The position numbers were made by a program, and so were the translations under genes. A model generated the notes under the pieces. It worked only from the letters and a program-made list of their open reading frames with translations. It did no database searches and was not told the origin of the DNA. 64,000 bases of DNA. Source: Streptococcus mitis 17/34. Lineage in GTDB: Bacteria > Bacillota > Bacilli > Lactobacillales > Streptococcaceae. The stretch spans positions 1 through 64,000 of the forward strand of contig ASZZ01000006.1 in NCBI GenBank assembly GCA_000430305.1. Direction: 5' to 3'. Position 1 is the stretch's first letter, and every line of letters starts with the position of its first letter. Shown in pieces: positions 37,004 to 45,845 of the stretch.

Positions 37004-37910
37004 GTTTCACAGTAGCAGTAAAAGAAGAAATCCTAGGTCAACACCATCTGAGCCGGCATGAATTATCTGCCATTATCAAGATGTCTGGTAGTATCGGTCT
37101 CTCAACTTCGGGCTTGACCTTGTCAGTTGTGACAGAAAATGCCAAGCTGGCTCGTCACCTCTATGAGTCCTTTCTCCATTTCTATGAAATCAAATCAGAA
37201 ATTCGCCACCACCAAAGAAGTAATCTTCGCAAGAATCGGGTCTATACTGTTTTACAGATGAAAAGGTACAGGACTTGCTGAGTGATTTGCACTTGGCGGA
37301 CTCCTTCTTTGGCCTGGAAACAGGTATCGATGAGGCGATTTTATCAGACGAGGAAGCAGGTCGTGCTTATCTCTGTGGTGCTTTCTTGGCAAATGGGAGT
37401 ATTCGTGACCCTGAATCAGGTAAGTACCAGTTGGAAATCAGTTCTGTTTATCTAGACCACGCGCAAGGGATTGCCTCTCTTCTCCAGCAATTTTTACTGG
37501 ATGCTAAGGTGCTTGAGCGCAAAAAGGGGGCTGTGACCTATCTCCAGCGTGCCGAAGATATTATGGACTTCTTGATTGTCATCGGAGCTATGCAGGCGCG
37601 CGATGATTTTGAGAGAGTAAAGATTTTGCGGGAAACTCGTAATGACCTCAATCGGGCCAACAATGCCGAGACAGCTAATATCGCTCGGACAGTTTCTGCC
37701 AGCATGAAGACCATCAACAATATTAGCAAAATCAAAGATATTATGGGCTTAGAAAATCTGCCAGTGGATTTGCAGGAAGTGGCGCAGCTGCGGATTCAGC
37801 ATCCAGACTACTCAATCCAGCAGTTAGCAGATAGCCTCAGCAACCCTCTGACCAAAAGTGGTGTCAACCATAGACTTAGAAAGATAAACAAGATTGCCGA
37901 TGAGTTATAA
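37000..37910 (+). pseudogene. whiA: WhiA sporulation/division regulator homologue, frameshifted
   Basis: DNA-binding protein with a LAGLIDADG-like N-terminal domain and a C-terminal helix-turn-helix ([21 protein letters not shown]). The frame is lost near 37251 because one T is missing from a T run; correction restores [21 protein letters not shown]. The full protein is then about 303 residues, as usual. The N-terminal [16 protein letters not shown] and the [20 protein letters not shown] block (about residue 125) are intact. In Bacillus WhiA influences cell division. It is third in rapZ-yvcK-whiA. Confidence 0.92.
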
Positions 37911-37930
37911 AGATATAAAACACCTCTTTC

Positions 37931-37960
37931 TTGACAATTGAATAGAGCATGTGAGATAAT
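37931..37960 (+). promoter_or_regulatory. Promoter of the antitoxin RNA
   Basis: TTGACA (37931-37936) and the extended -10 TGA-GATAAT (37952-37960) are separated by 18 bases. A strong promoter for a short RNA with no reading frame is what a type I antitoxin needs. Confidence 0.7.
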
Positions 37961-37966
37961 AAAGAG

Positions 37967-38038
37967 GAATTGAGAAGTTCTAGCATTTTAGTGCTAAAAC
38001 AGAAATCCCCTCGGTACTGCAATACCAAGGGGATTTTT
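37967..38038 (+). ncRNA. Antisense antitoxin RNA of an Fst/par-type locus
   Basis: A predicted RNA of about 72 bases from the promoter at 37931-37960 to the terminator at 38003-38038. It contains the 17-base sequence TTGAGAAGTTCTAGCAT (37970-37986), which recurs exactly at 38146-38162, where it is the complement of the toxin start region (AUGCUAGAACUUCUCAA). It also has TTAGTGC, complementary to the toxin 5' leader, inside a small TTTTAG-CTAAAA hairpin. The RNA can thus pair with toxin mRNA at the start codon and at the shared terminator, the layout of RNA II in par of pAD1. Not tested experimentally here. Confidence 0.7.
38003..38038. terminator. Shared bidirectional terminator of toxin and antitoxin RNAs
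   Basis: AAATCCCCT and AGGGGATTT form a nine-base stem extended by GGTA/TACC around CTGCAA, with T residues on the plus strand and T residues (from GAAA) on the minus strand. Convergent transcripts therefore both end here and are complementary over this hairpin. Confidence 0.75.
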
Positions 38039-38066
38039 CTGGGTTAGATAGCACTAACCAGGAAGG

Positions 38067-38162
38067 TTACTTGTCGAAGTGATCGTCTAACCAACGAGTC
38101 ACCAGCCATGAGATGATACTCTCGATGACTGCGATAAGTACTATTTTGAGAAGTTCTAGCAT
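38067..38162 (-). CDS. Fst-like type I toxin peptide
   Basis: A 31-residue peptide beginning MLELLKIVLIAV, with a hydrophobic helix through about residue 20, then WLVTRWLDDHFDK. One membrane span followed by a charged tail with WLDD fits the Fst/par family of membrane-acting toxins. A very strong RBS (AAAGGAGG) lies eight bases upstream. The mRNA leader has CCTT able to cover that RBS. GCACTAAC near its 5' end is complementary to GTTAGTGC in the 3' region, so the two ends of the mRNA can pair. It lies between whiA and the ferredoxin-NADP reductase gene. Confidence 0.72.
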   Translation of the reverse strand: MLELLKIVLIAVIESIISWLVTRWLDDHFDK

Positions 38163-38206
38163 CTGTAATACCTCCTTTTCCAAGGCGTATCGTTAGTGCC
38201 ATTGTT

Positions 38207-38215
38207 ATTATATCA
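38207..38215 (-). promoter_or_regulatory. Toxin promoter (extended -10)
   Basis: On the minus strand TGA is followed by TATAAT (38207-38212). The -35 is weak (TATCAA at 17 bases). The predicted transcript starts near 38200 and runs about 190 bases to the shared terminator. Confidence 0.6.
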
Positions 38216-38304
38216 CATGCTGTATCAGTTTGATAGGACATTTTTACTTTTTGAAAAAAGAAGGGTAAAGGTATGAGTTAACCAGATAGCTGATGAACTA
38301 TAAA

Positions 38305-38338
38305 ACCACGAATCCTATGTGACTCGTGGTTCTTTTTT
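38305..38338. terminator. Terminator next to the ferredoxin-NADP reductase gene
   Basis: ACCACGA and TCGTGGT form a hairpin with a 12-base loop. T residues follow on both strands (six on plus, four on minus). On the minus strand it lies just past the reductase stop codon. Confidence 0.65.
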
Positions 38339-39305
38339 ATAAACTGGTTGAGTGTTTTGGTTGTACTTTTTGTTCAGGGTAGATGTAGTTGATGGCGTTG
38401 TTAACAGCGGTTGGCGCTTCTCCAAGCCCTGTCGCAATCAAGTCAATTTTTCCGTCATAGTAGCAACAGTCACCGATAGCATAGATACCTGCTTGGCTAG
38501 ATTCTTGTTTGCTGTTGACGATAATCTTGTGACGGTTGAGGTCTAGACCCCAGTTTTTAAGATTACCAACAGAAGATTTAAAACCATAGTTGACAAAGAG
38601 GTGATCTAGGTCAATCGTTTCTGTTTCATCAGATTTGACTTTTGTGATTTCAAGTTTATCAAGTGTTTGTCCGTCTCCAAGGAGTTGGCTAGGGACGAAT
38701 GGTGTTTTGATGGTTACAGATGATTCTTGCAAAGCTTGGACACTATGCTCTAAGGCACGGAAATTATCTCTGCGGTGAACAAGGGTAGTTGGTGCGATTT
38801 TTTCAAAAGCTAACGCCCAATCCACAGCTGAGTCTCCCCCACCAAGAATCGTCACTTTCTTACCAGCATATTGCTGGATGTTGGAAACGTGGTAGTGGAT
38901 ATTTTCATAGCTCTCAACGCCTTCTAGTTCCAGAGGACGTGGCTTAAAGGCACCGCCACCCATAGCGATGATAACTGTTTTAGACAAGTGACTTCCTTTA
39001 GAAGTTGTGATGACAAATCCTTCTTCTTGTTTTTCAATCTCAAGAACCGTTTCATTGAGATGAATAGGGGTATCAAATCCGTTTAGCTGTTCAATCAAGC
39101 GGTTAGTCAACTCTTCTCCAGTCAGGTTTGGGAAACCTGGTACGTCTAGGATTTCCTTTTCAGGGTAGAGAATAGCAGGTTGTCCACCGAGTTGGGGAAG
39201 AGAGTCGATGATTTGGACCTTGGCTTGGCGTAGGTGGGCATAGAAGGCTGCAAAAAGACCGACGGGACCACCACCTACAATGGTAATATCATAGAGTTGA
39301 GACAT
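38337..39305 (-). CDS. Ferredoxin/flavodoxin-NADP(+) reductase (thioredoxin-reductase-like)
   Basis: A 322-residue flavoprotein. FAD motif IVGGGPVGLFAAFYAHLRQ is at the N terminus, NADPH motif ILGGGDSAVDWALAF near residue 155 and the second FAD motif GIYAIGDCCYYDGKIDLIATGLGEAP near 270. The redox-active CxxC of true thioredoxin reductase is absent from the NADPH domain, which places it with the TrxR-like FNR group (YumC). It should reduce ferredoxin or flavodoxin. The RBS is AAAGGAGAA; it stands alone. Confidence 0.9.
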   Translation of the reverse strand: MSQLYDITIVGGGPVGLFAAFYAHLRQAKVQIIDSLPQLGGQPAILYPEKEILDVPGFPNLTGEELTNRLIEQLNGFDTPIHLNETVLEIEKQEEGFVITTSKGSHLSKTVIIAMGGGAFKPRPLELEGVESYENIHYHVSNIQQYAGKKVTILGGGDSAVDWALAFEKIAPTTLVHRRDNFRALEHSVQALQESSVTIKTPFVPSQLLGDGQTLDKLEITKVKSDETETIDLDHLFVNYGFKSSVGNLKNWGLDLNRHKIIVNSKQESSQAGIYAIGDCCYYDGKIDLIATGLGEAPTAVNNAINYIYPEQKVQPKHSTSL

Positions 39306-39443
39306 GGTTTCTCCTTTGTTTTTTCTAGTCAGTTTATTTTATCATATTTTTTCTTTAATTTAAAATGAAGTAGGATAGGGAAAAAAATGCTAGAAAAATG
39401 GTATAATAGAAAGGAACGTGTTTGGACAGAGAGGAGACAGCAG

Positions 39444-40301
39444 ATGAACTTTCAACAATTATCCAACCTGCAATATTGGACTAGCTTGTTTTCTAGTCCT
39501 TGGAGTATTGCCGTCAATCTGTTTGATATTTTGATTGTGACCTATGTTTTGTATCGTTTTACAAAAGCGATAGCTGGTACCAAGATTATGATTTTGGTGC
39601 GTGGGGTCCTGATCTTTGTATTAGCCCAGGTTGTGGCCAATATTCTTGGTTTAACAACGATTTCTTGGTTGATTAATCAGATTATCACCTATGGAGTTAT
39701 TGCTGCGGTTGTTATCTTCTCTCCAGAGATTCGGACTGGTTTGGAACGCTTGGGAAGGGCGACAGATTTTTTTTCTACTAGTCAAATTAGTGCGGAAGAG
39801 AAAATGATTCGTGCTTTTGTTAAGTCAGTTGAATATATGAGTCCTCGTAAGATTGGTGCTCTGGTTGCCATTCAACGGGTTCGGACCTTGCAAGAATATA
39901 TTGCGACAGGAATTCTTTTGGATGCCAAAATTTCGGCAGAACTCCTCATCAATATTTTTATTCCCAATACCCCCCTACATGATGGAGCTGTGATTATCAG
40001 AGAAAATCGGATTGCGGTGACTTCTGCCTATTTGCCCTTGACAGAAAGTACAGGGATTTCCAAGGAATTTGGAACCAGACACCGGGCGGCTATCGGTTTA
40101 TCAGAAGTATCCGATGCCTTGACTTTCATCGTCTCAGAGGAAACAGGTGGTATCTCTATTACCTACAATGGTGTCTTCAAGCATGATTTGACTCTTGAAG
40201 AATTTGAAGCAGAGCTACGAACCCTTCTTTTGCCAGCAGTTGAGGAAAAAGTCAGTTTCAAGGACCGTTTGCTAGGAGGTTGGAAATATGAGAAAAAATA
40301 G
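39444..40301 (+). CDS. cdaA: Diadenylate cyclase CdaA
   Basis: A 285-residue membrane enzyme making c-di-AMP from two ATP. Three N-terminal helices (about residues 10-95) precede the DAC domain, whose signature motifs are PLHDGAVIIRENRI (DGA) and GTRHRAAIGLSE (RHR). c-di-AMP controls potassium uptake, turgor and the cell wall in streptococci. The ATG at 39444 follows AGAGGAGACAG; in-frame codons further upstream lack an RBS. The next gene overlaps by 14 bases. First gene of cdaA-cdaR-glmM. Confidence 0.95.
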   Translation: MNFQQLSNLQYWTSLFSSPWSIAVNLFDILIVTYVLYRFTKAIAGTKIMILVRGVLIFVLAQVVANILGLTTISWLINQIITYGVIAAVVIFSPEIRTGLERLGRATDFFSTSQISAEEKMIRAFVKSVEYMSPRKIGALVAIQRVRTLQEYIATGILLDAKISAELLINIFIPNTPLHDGAVIIRENRIAVTSAYLPLTESTGISKEFGTRHRAAIGLSEVSDALTFIVSEETGGISITYNGVFKHDLTLEEFEAELRTLLLPAVEEKVSFKDRLLGGWKYEKK

Positions 40302-41052
40302 TCTATATATCATTTCATCTCTCTTTTTTGCTTGTGTCTTATTCATTTATGCAACGTCGACCAACTTTCAAAATAGCAATACCGCAAGGCAGGTAAAATC
40401 GGAAACCTACACTAATACGATAGCAAATATTCCCATTGATATTCACTATGATGATGATCAGTATTTTATTAGCGGATTTGCATCAGAGGTTTCTGTTGTG
40501 CTGACAGGAGCCAATCGTGTGACCTTGGCAAGTGAAATGCAGGAAAGTACTCGTAAGTTCAAGGTGACAGCGGATTTGACAGATGTTAGTATTGGAACGA
40601 TTGAAGTTCCTTTAAACATTGAAAATCTTCCTAGTGGATTGACCGCTGTGGCAACGCCTCAAAAGATAACAGTGAAAGTTGGGAAGAAGGTTAAACGAGA
40701 TGGGATGCTTGTTGTACCACAAGTTGACCAAAGTCAGATTGATCCCAAGCTACAAATTGATAGTGTAACCGTATCAAATGAACGAGTTTCGGTTACGACT
40801 GACCAGGAAACATTAGCTAAGATTGACAAAGTTATTGCGCTTTTACCAACCAGCGAACGCATAACAGGTAATTATAGTGGTTCAGTACCTTTGCAGGCAA
40901 TCGACCGCAACGGGGTTGTCTTACCAGTAGTAATCACGCCGTTTGATACAACAATGAAGGTGACTACAAAACCAGTATCACCAAGTTCAAGCACAAGCAG
41001 TTCGTCGGAGACGTCTTCGTCAACGAAAGCTACTAGTTCAAAAACGAATTAA
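40288..41052 (+). CDS. cdaR: CdaR (YbbR-domain regulator of CdaA)
   Basis: A 254-residue protein with one N-terminal membrane helix (SLYIISSLFFACVLFIYA) and two to three extracytoplasmic YbbR repeats (about 45-220). The tail is rich in Ser and Thr. It binds and modulates CdaA at the membrane. RBS AGGAGG lies inside the end of cdaA. The cdaA-cdaR-glmM order is conserved in Firmicutes. Confidence 0.92.
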   Translation: MRKNSLYIISSLFFACVLFIYATSTNFQNSNTARQVKSETYTNTIANIPIDIHYDDDQYFISGFASEVSVVLTGANRVTLASEMQESTRKFKVTADLTDVSIGTIEVPLNIENLPSGLTAVATPQKITVKVGKKVKRDGMLVVPQVDQSQIDPKLQIDSVTVSNERVSVTTDQETLAKIDKVIALLPTSERITGNYSGSVPLQAIDRNGVVLPVVITPFDTTMKVTTKPVSPSSSTSSSSETSSSTKATSSKTN

Positions 41053-41076
41053 AAATAGAAAAAGGATTTTATAAAA

Positions 41077-42429
41077 ATGGGTAAATATTTTGGGACTGAT
41101 GGAGTCCGTGGAGAAGCTAACGTAGAACTAACGCCAGAATTGGCTTTTAAATTAGGACGTTTTGGAGGCTATGTTCTTAGTCAACATGAAACGGAAGCAC
41201 CGAAAGTCTTTGTAGGACGCGATACACGTATTTCAGGAGAAATGCTAGAATCTGCCTTGGTAGCTGGTCTTCTTTCAGTTGGGATTCACGTATACAAACT
41301 AGGCGTTCTGGCAACACCAGCAGTAGCTTACTTGGTCAAAACTGAAGGAGCAAGTGCAGGTGTCATGATTTCTGCTAGCCATAATCCAGCCCTTGATAAT
41401 GGAATCAAGTTCTTTGGTGGTGATGGCTTCAAACTAGATGATGAAAAAGAAGCGGAAATTGAAGCTTTGCTAGATGCTGCGGAAGATACTCTTCCTCGTC
41501 CAAGTGCAGAAGGTTTGGGAACTTTGGTAGATTATCCAGAAGGTTTGCGTAAGTATGAAAGCTATCTGGTTTCAACTGGAACTCCCCTTGAAGGAATGAA
41601 GGTTGCCTTGGATACAGCCAATGGTGCAGCGTCTACAAGTGCCCGTCAAATCTTTGCAGACCTTGGTGCCCAATTGACGGTTATCGGGGAAACACCAGAT
41701 GGTCTTAACATTAACCTCAATGTTGGTTCTACACACCCAGAAGCCCTTCAAGAAGTGGTCAAAGAAAGCGGTGCAGCTATCGGTTTGGCCTTTGACGGAG
41801 ACAGTGACCGTTTGATTGCGGTTGATGAGAATGGCGACATCGTTGATGGTGACAAGATTATGTACATCATCGGAAAATACCTTTCTGAAAAAGGACAATT
41901 GGCTCAAAATACAATCGTGACAACTGTTATGTCTAACCTTGGTTTCCACAAGGCTTTGGACCGTGAAGGTATTAACAAGGCAGTCACTGCAGTTGGCGAT
42001 CGCTATGTTGTTGAAGAAATGAGAAAATCAGGCTACAATCTCGGCGGAGAACAGTCTGGGCACGTGATTTTGATGGATTACAATACCACAGGTGATGGCC
42101 AATTATCAGCTGTCCAATTGACGAAAATCATGAAAGAAACTGGTAAGAGCTTGTCAGAGCTGGCCGCAGAAGTAACCATCTATCCACAAAAATTAGTCAA
42201 TATCCGAGTGGAAAATGCCATGAAGGAAAATGCCATGGAAGTGCCAGCTATCAAGGCCATCATTGAGAAGATGGAAGAAGAAATGGCAGGAAATGGCCGT
42301 ATCCTTGTTCGCCCAAGTGGAACAGAGCCCCTCTTACGTGTTATGGCAGAAGCGCCTACAACAGAAGAAGTGGACTACTATGTTGATACCATCGCTGATG
42401 TAGTTCGAGCTGAAATTGGGATTGACTAA
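41077..42429 (+). CDS. glmM: Phosphoglucosamine mutase
   Basis: A 450-residue enzyme turning glucosamine-6-phosphate into glucosamine-1-phosphate for UDP-GlcNAc and peptidoglycan. The phosphoserine loop [15 protein letters not shown] puts the active Ser at residue 101; the metal loop AFDGDSDRL is near 240, the sugar loop GGEQSGHV near 325 and the phosphate loop [12 protein letters not shown] near 410. The protein also binds and inhibits CdaA in relatives, so operon sharing is meaningful. Confidence 0.96.
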   Translation: MGKYFGTDGVRGEANVELTPELAFKLGRFGGYVLSQHETEAPKVFVGRDTRISGEMLESALVAGLLSVGIHVYKLGVLATPAVAYLVKTEGASAGVMISASHNPALDNGIKFFGGDGFKLDDEKEAEIEALLDAAEDTLPRPSAEGLGTLVDYPEGLRKYESYLVSTGTPLEGMKVALDTANGAASTSARQIFADLGAQLTVIGETPDGLNINLNVGSTHPEALQEVVKESGAAIGLAFDGDSDRLIAVDENGDIVDGDKIMYIIGKYLSEKGQLAQNTIVTTVMSNLGFHKALDREGINKAVTAVGDRYVVEEMRKSGYNLGGEQSGHVILMDYNTTGDGQLSAVQLTKIMKETGKSLSELAAEVTIYPQKLVNIRVENAMKENAMEVPAIKAIIEKMEEEMAGNGRILVRPSGTEPLLRVMAEAPTTEEVDYYVDTIADVVRAEIGID

Positions 42430-42502
42430 ATCCTAGAAAACTAGATGAAAATAAAAATTTATGGTACAATAGCTTATAATATTGTAGCTAAGGGAGAGAG
42501 AC

Positions 42503-42877
42503 ATGAATCTTAAACGTGAACAAGAATTTGTTAGTCAGTATCATTTTGATGCGCGTAATTTTGAATGGGAAAATGAAAATGGAGCTCCTGAAACCAAGGT
42601 AGATGTGAACTTCCAATTGCTTCAACATGACCAAGAAAATCAAGTGACTTCCTTAATTGTCGTCTTGAGTTTTATGATTGTATTTGATAAGTTTGTCATT
42701 AGTGGAACCATTTCACAGGTGAACCATATCGATGGTCGTATTGTCAATGAACCAAGTGAATTGAGCCAAGAAGAAGTGGAAACTTTGGCTCGTCCATGTT
42801 TGAATATGCTCAATCGTTTGACTTATGAAGTGACTGAAATTGCATTAGACTTACCAGGAATCAATTTGGAGTTCTAA
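42503..42877 (+). CDS. DUF1149 family protein
   Basis: A 124-residue soluble protein with the SecB-like fold expected for DUF1149. It is acidic and begins [62 protein letters not shown] at the C terminus is the conserved part. The function is unknown; the fold group includes protein-export chaperones. RBS GGGAGAGAG. One base separates it from the DegV gene. Confidence 0.8.
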   Translation: MNLKREQEFVSQYHFDARNFEWENENGAPETKVDVNFQLLQHDQENQVTSLIVVLSFMIVFDKFVISGTISQVNHIDGRIVNEPSELSQEEVETLARPCLNMLNRLTYEVTEIALDLPGINLEF

Positions 42878-42878
42878 T

Positions 42879-43727
42879 ATGAAACTAGCTGTTATTACAG
42901 ATTCCTCTGCCTTTCTCAGTATAGAGACCTTGCAAAGAGAAGATTTGTTTGTCTTGGATATTCCTGTCAATATTGATGGTGAGGAGTATGTTGAAGGCAT
43001 CAATCTGACTGCTGAGGAATTTTATCAAAAAATGGCTCAGGCTTCTGAATTGCCTAAGACCAGTCAACCAAGCATTGCCAAGTTAGATGAAATCTTAACT
43101 TCGCTCAAAGAACAAGGTTATACCCATGCCTTGGGGCTTTTCCTATCTTCTGGAATTTCAGGTTTTTATCAAAATATTCAGTATATGGTGGATGATTATG
43201 AGGGGTTGACCATTGCTTTCCCAGACACTTTGATTACAAGTGCTCCGCTGGGTATTATGGTTGAAAGTGTCTTTAACTGGCGAGACCAGGGCGATGATTT
43301 TGCCATTATTCAGGATAAGCTAGCCATTCAAATCAGCCGTACGTCAGCTTTTATCATGGTAGATGATTTGGACCACTTGGTGAAAGGTGGACGCCTTTCA
43401 AATGGAGCTGCGATTTTGGGCAATCTGCTAAGCATTAAGCCAATCCTTTATTTTAACGATCAAGGTGTGATTGAAGTTTACGAAAAAGTTCGTACTGAAA
43501 AGAAAGCAACCAAGCGCTTAATTGAAATCATTAAGGAAACAACGGCTTCAGGCCAATATCGGGTCATTGTCATTCATGGAAATGCTCCTGAAAAGGCTGA
43601 AGAATTGCGTCAACACTTGCTTGAATCTGGAGTGGGTACGGATATTTCACTAGCTACATTTGGTAGTGTCATTGGAACTCACCTAGGAGCAGGAAGTATT
43701 GCTCTGGGTTATATTCCAGTGATTTAG
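42879..43727 (+). CDS. DegV family fatty-acid-binding protein
   Basis: A 282-residue protein starting [13 protein letters not shown], with SLPKTSQPS-like ([13 protein letters not shown]) and [24 protein letters not shown], the diagnostic DegV blocks. DegV proteins (FakB) present a bound fatty acid to the kinase FakA for phospholipid synthesis; Ser in TSQPS and the GRLS region contact the carboxylate. Which FakB subtype it is cannot be fixed here. Starts one base after DUF1149. Confidence 0.87.
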   Translation: MKLAVITDSSAFLSIETLQREDLFVLDIPVNIDGEEYVEGINLTAEEFYQKMAQASELPKTSQPSIAKLDEILTSLKEQGYTHALGLFLSSGISGFYQNIQYMVDDYEGLTIAFPDTLITSAPLGIMVESVFNWRDQGDDFAIIQDKLAIQISRTSAFIMVDDLDHLVKGGRLSNGAAILGNLLSIKPILYFNDQGVIEVYEKVRTEKKATKRLIEIIKETTASGQYRVIVIHGNAPEKAEELRQHLLESGVGTDISLATFGSVIGTHLGAGSIALGYIPVI

Positions 43728-43762
43728 TTGGCACTTTTAGACTAGTTAAGAAGTTAGCAGTT

Positions 43763-43858
43763 GAACACGCCTGGAACCCCGTGTGAAAAAGATAGTTCTT
43801 CCAAGGAGTAGACGCTCCTTGATCAGAACTCCTATTTTCACTTTGTGTTCCTACAGGC
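43763..43858 (+). ncRNA. Structured leader RNA upstream of dapB, family not identified
   Basis: A long imperfect hairpin: GTGAAAA (43783-43789), ATAGTTCT and AAGGAG on the left pair with CTCCTT, AGAACT and CTATTTTCAC on the right (to 43841), with a TAGACG loop. GAACAC (43763-43768) pairs with GTGTTC (43845-43850) to close it, and GCCTG (43769-43773) can pair with CAGGC (43854-43858), a pseudoknot or an alternative. No T run follows, so it is not a simple terminator. It ends about 25 bases before the dapB start. It may be a cis-regulatory RNA; the asd motif is one possibility I could not verify. Confidence 0.6.
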
Positions 43859-43882
43859 TTTGTATCTTAAATAGGAGTAGAG

Positions 43883-44650
43883 ATGAGTATTCGAGTAATT
43901 ATTGCTGGTTTTAAAGGAAAGATGGGTCAGGCTGCTTGTCAGATGGTCTTGGCTGATCCAGACTTGGACTTGGTAGCAGTTTTGGATCCCTTTGAGTCTG
44001 AATCAGAATGGCAAGGAATTCCTGTTTTCAAGGATAAGGCTGATTTAGCAGGCTTTGAAGCGGATGTCTGGGTAGATTTTACTATTCCAACTGTTGCCTA
44101 TGAAAATACACGCTTTGCTCTTGAAAATGGCTTTGCTCCAGTAGTTGGAACGACAGGCTTTACTAGTGAAGAAATTGCAGAGCTAAAAGATTTTTCACGT
44201 GCCCAAGATTTGGGTGGTTTGATTGCCCCTAACTTTGCCCTGGGTGCTGTCTTGCTTATGCAATTTGCGACGCAGGCGGCTAAATATTTCCCAAATGTGG
44301 AGATTATTGAGCTCCATCATGACAAGAAAAAGGATGCTCCTAGTGGAACAGCCATTAAAACAGCTGAGTTGATGGCGGAAGTTCGAGAGTCTATCCAGCA
44401 AGGTGCGCCTGATGAGGAAGAATTGATTGCAGGTGCCCGTGGTGCTGACTTTGATGGCATGCGGATCCACTCAGTTCGTTTGCCAGGCTTGGTAGCCCAT
44501 CAGGAAGTTATCTTTGGCAATCAGGGAGAAGGATTGATCCTCCGTCATGACTCCTATGATCGTAGCTCCTTCATGACAGGGGTGAATTTGGGAATTAAAG
44601 AAGTTGTCAAGCGTCATGAGCTTGTCTATGGATTAGAACACTTATTATGA
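43883..44650 (+). CDS. dapB: 4-Hydroxy-tetrahydrodipicolinate reductase
   Basis: A 255-residue enzyme of lysine/diaminopimelate synthesis. The NAD(P) motif is [16 protein letters not shown], then [29 protein letters not shown] and the substrate-binding [18 protein letters not shown] (catalytic His and Lys). The RBS is AATAGGAG. It overlaps cca by four bases and is preceded by the strongly structured leader. Confidence 0.96.
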   Translation: MSIRVIIAGFKGKMGQAACQMVLADPDLDLVAVLDPFESESEWQGIPVFKDKADLAGFEADVWVDFTIPTVAYENTRFALENGFAPVVGTTGFTSEEIAELKDFSRAQDLGGLIAPNFALGAVLLMQFATQAAKYFPNVEIIELHHDKKKDAPSGTAIKTAELMAEVRESIQQGAPDEEELIAGARGADFDGMRIHSVRLPGLVAHQEVIFGNQGEGLILRHDSYDRSSFMTGVNLGIKEVVKRHELVYGLEHLL

Positions 44651-45845
44651 GATTAACGCAAATGCCTTCTGAATTTCAGAAGGCTTTACCAGTATTAGAA
44701 AAAATTAAAGAAGCAGGCTTTGAAGCCTATTTTGTTGGAGGCTCTGTTCGAGATGCCCTCCTCAATCGTCCCATCCACGATGTGGACATTGCGACGTCTT
44801 CTTATCCAGAAGAGACCAAGCAGATTTTTCCGCGAACAGCCGATATCGGAATTGAGCATGGAACCGTCTTGGTCTTAGATGGGGATGAGGAGTATGAGGT
44901 AACCACCTTTCGGACGGAGGATGTCTATGTGGACTATCGTAGGCCCAGTGCGGTTTCCTTTGTTCGCTCGCTGGAAGAAGACCTCAAGCGCCGTGATTTT
45001 ACAGTCAACGCCTTTGCTTTGGACGAGACAGGGGAAATCGTTGACTTGTTTCATGGTTTAGAGGATTTGGAAAACCAAGTCTTGCGAGCAGTTGGAGTGG
45101 CCAGTGAGCGTTTCAACGAAGATGCTTTGCGGATTATGCGTGGTTTTCGTTTTCAGGCCAGCCTTGGCTTTGAACTTGAGCCAGAAACATTTAAAGCTAT
45201 GAAGACCTTGACGCCACTTTTGGAGAAAATTTCTGTAGAGCGTACCTTCGTTGAGTTTGATAAACTCTTGCTGGCTCCATTTTGGAGAGGGGGCTTGACT
45301 TCTATGATTGAGAGTCAAGCTTATGACTATCTCCCTGATATGGCATCTAGCAGGACAAGCTCAATAGACTGTTTGATTTGGAGACTGATTTCACTTTTGA
45401 ATCTTCTGAACAAGCCTGGGCGGCTTTACTGTGGGCTTTGGAGATTGAAAATGCGCAGCCATTTTTGAAGGCTTGGAAGACATCACGCCAGTTTGCCAAG
45501 CAGGTACAGGATTTACTGACTATTTTGGCTCTACGTGAAAAGGGAGAATTGAGCAAGCGCGATTGTTACCGCTTTGACTTGGATTTACTTTTACAGGCTG
45601 AAAATCTTCGTCAGGCTCAAGGAAAAGAAGTCAACCCACAAGCTATCACAGAAACTTACCAGAGTTTGACAATTCATGATAAGAAAGAAATCCAAATCAA
45701 CGGTGGTATTTTAATCAAGGAATATGGTTATCAGCCGGGCCCAGACTTGGGAGAGATTTTAACAGATATTGAATATGCTATTGTCGATGGAGAATTGGAA
45801 AATGACCGTCAAGCCATCCATGCTTATCTGAGGGAGAAAAAATGA
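44647..45845 (+). pseudogene. cca: CCA tRNA nucleotidyltransferase, frameshifted
   Basis: Enzyme that builds or repairs the 3' CCA end of tRNA. The class II head domain is intact: [25 protein letters not shown] (metal Asp pair), [12 protein letters not shown] and [12 protein letters not shown]. The frame breaks near 45352, where one G is missing from a GGG; correction gives [16 protein letters not shown] and a full-length protein of about 399 residues. The enzyme is essential where tRNA genes lack encoded CCA, so an indel error is likely. Overlaps dapB and the ABC-F gene by four bases each. Confidence 0.92.

Noticed and set aside
37967-38215. Plain attenuator or leftover repeat between whiA and the FNR gene
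   Set aside because: Two promoters, a strong RBS, exact 17-base repeat and a shared terminator fit a toxin-antitoxin locus far better.
43763-43858. T-box, lysine riboswitch or tRNA before dapB
   Set aside because: No T-box sequence, no lysine-aptamer core and no cloverleaf could be drawn.
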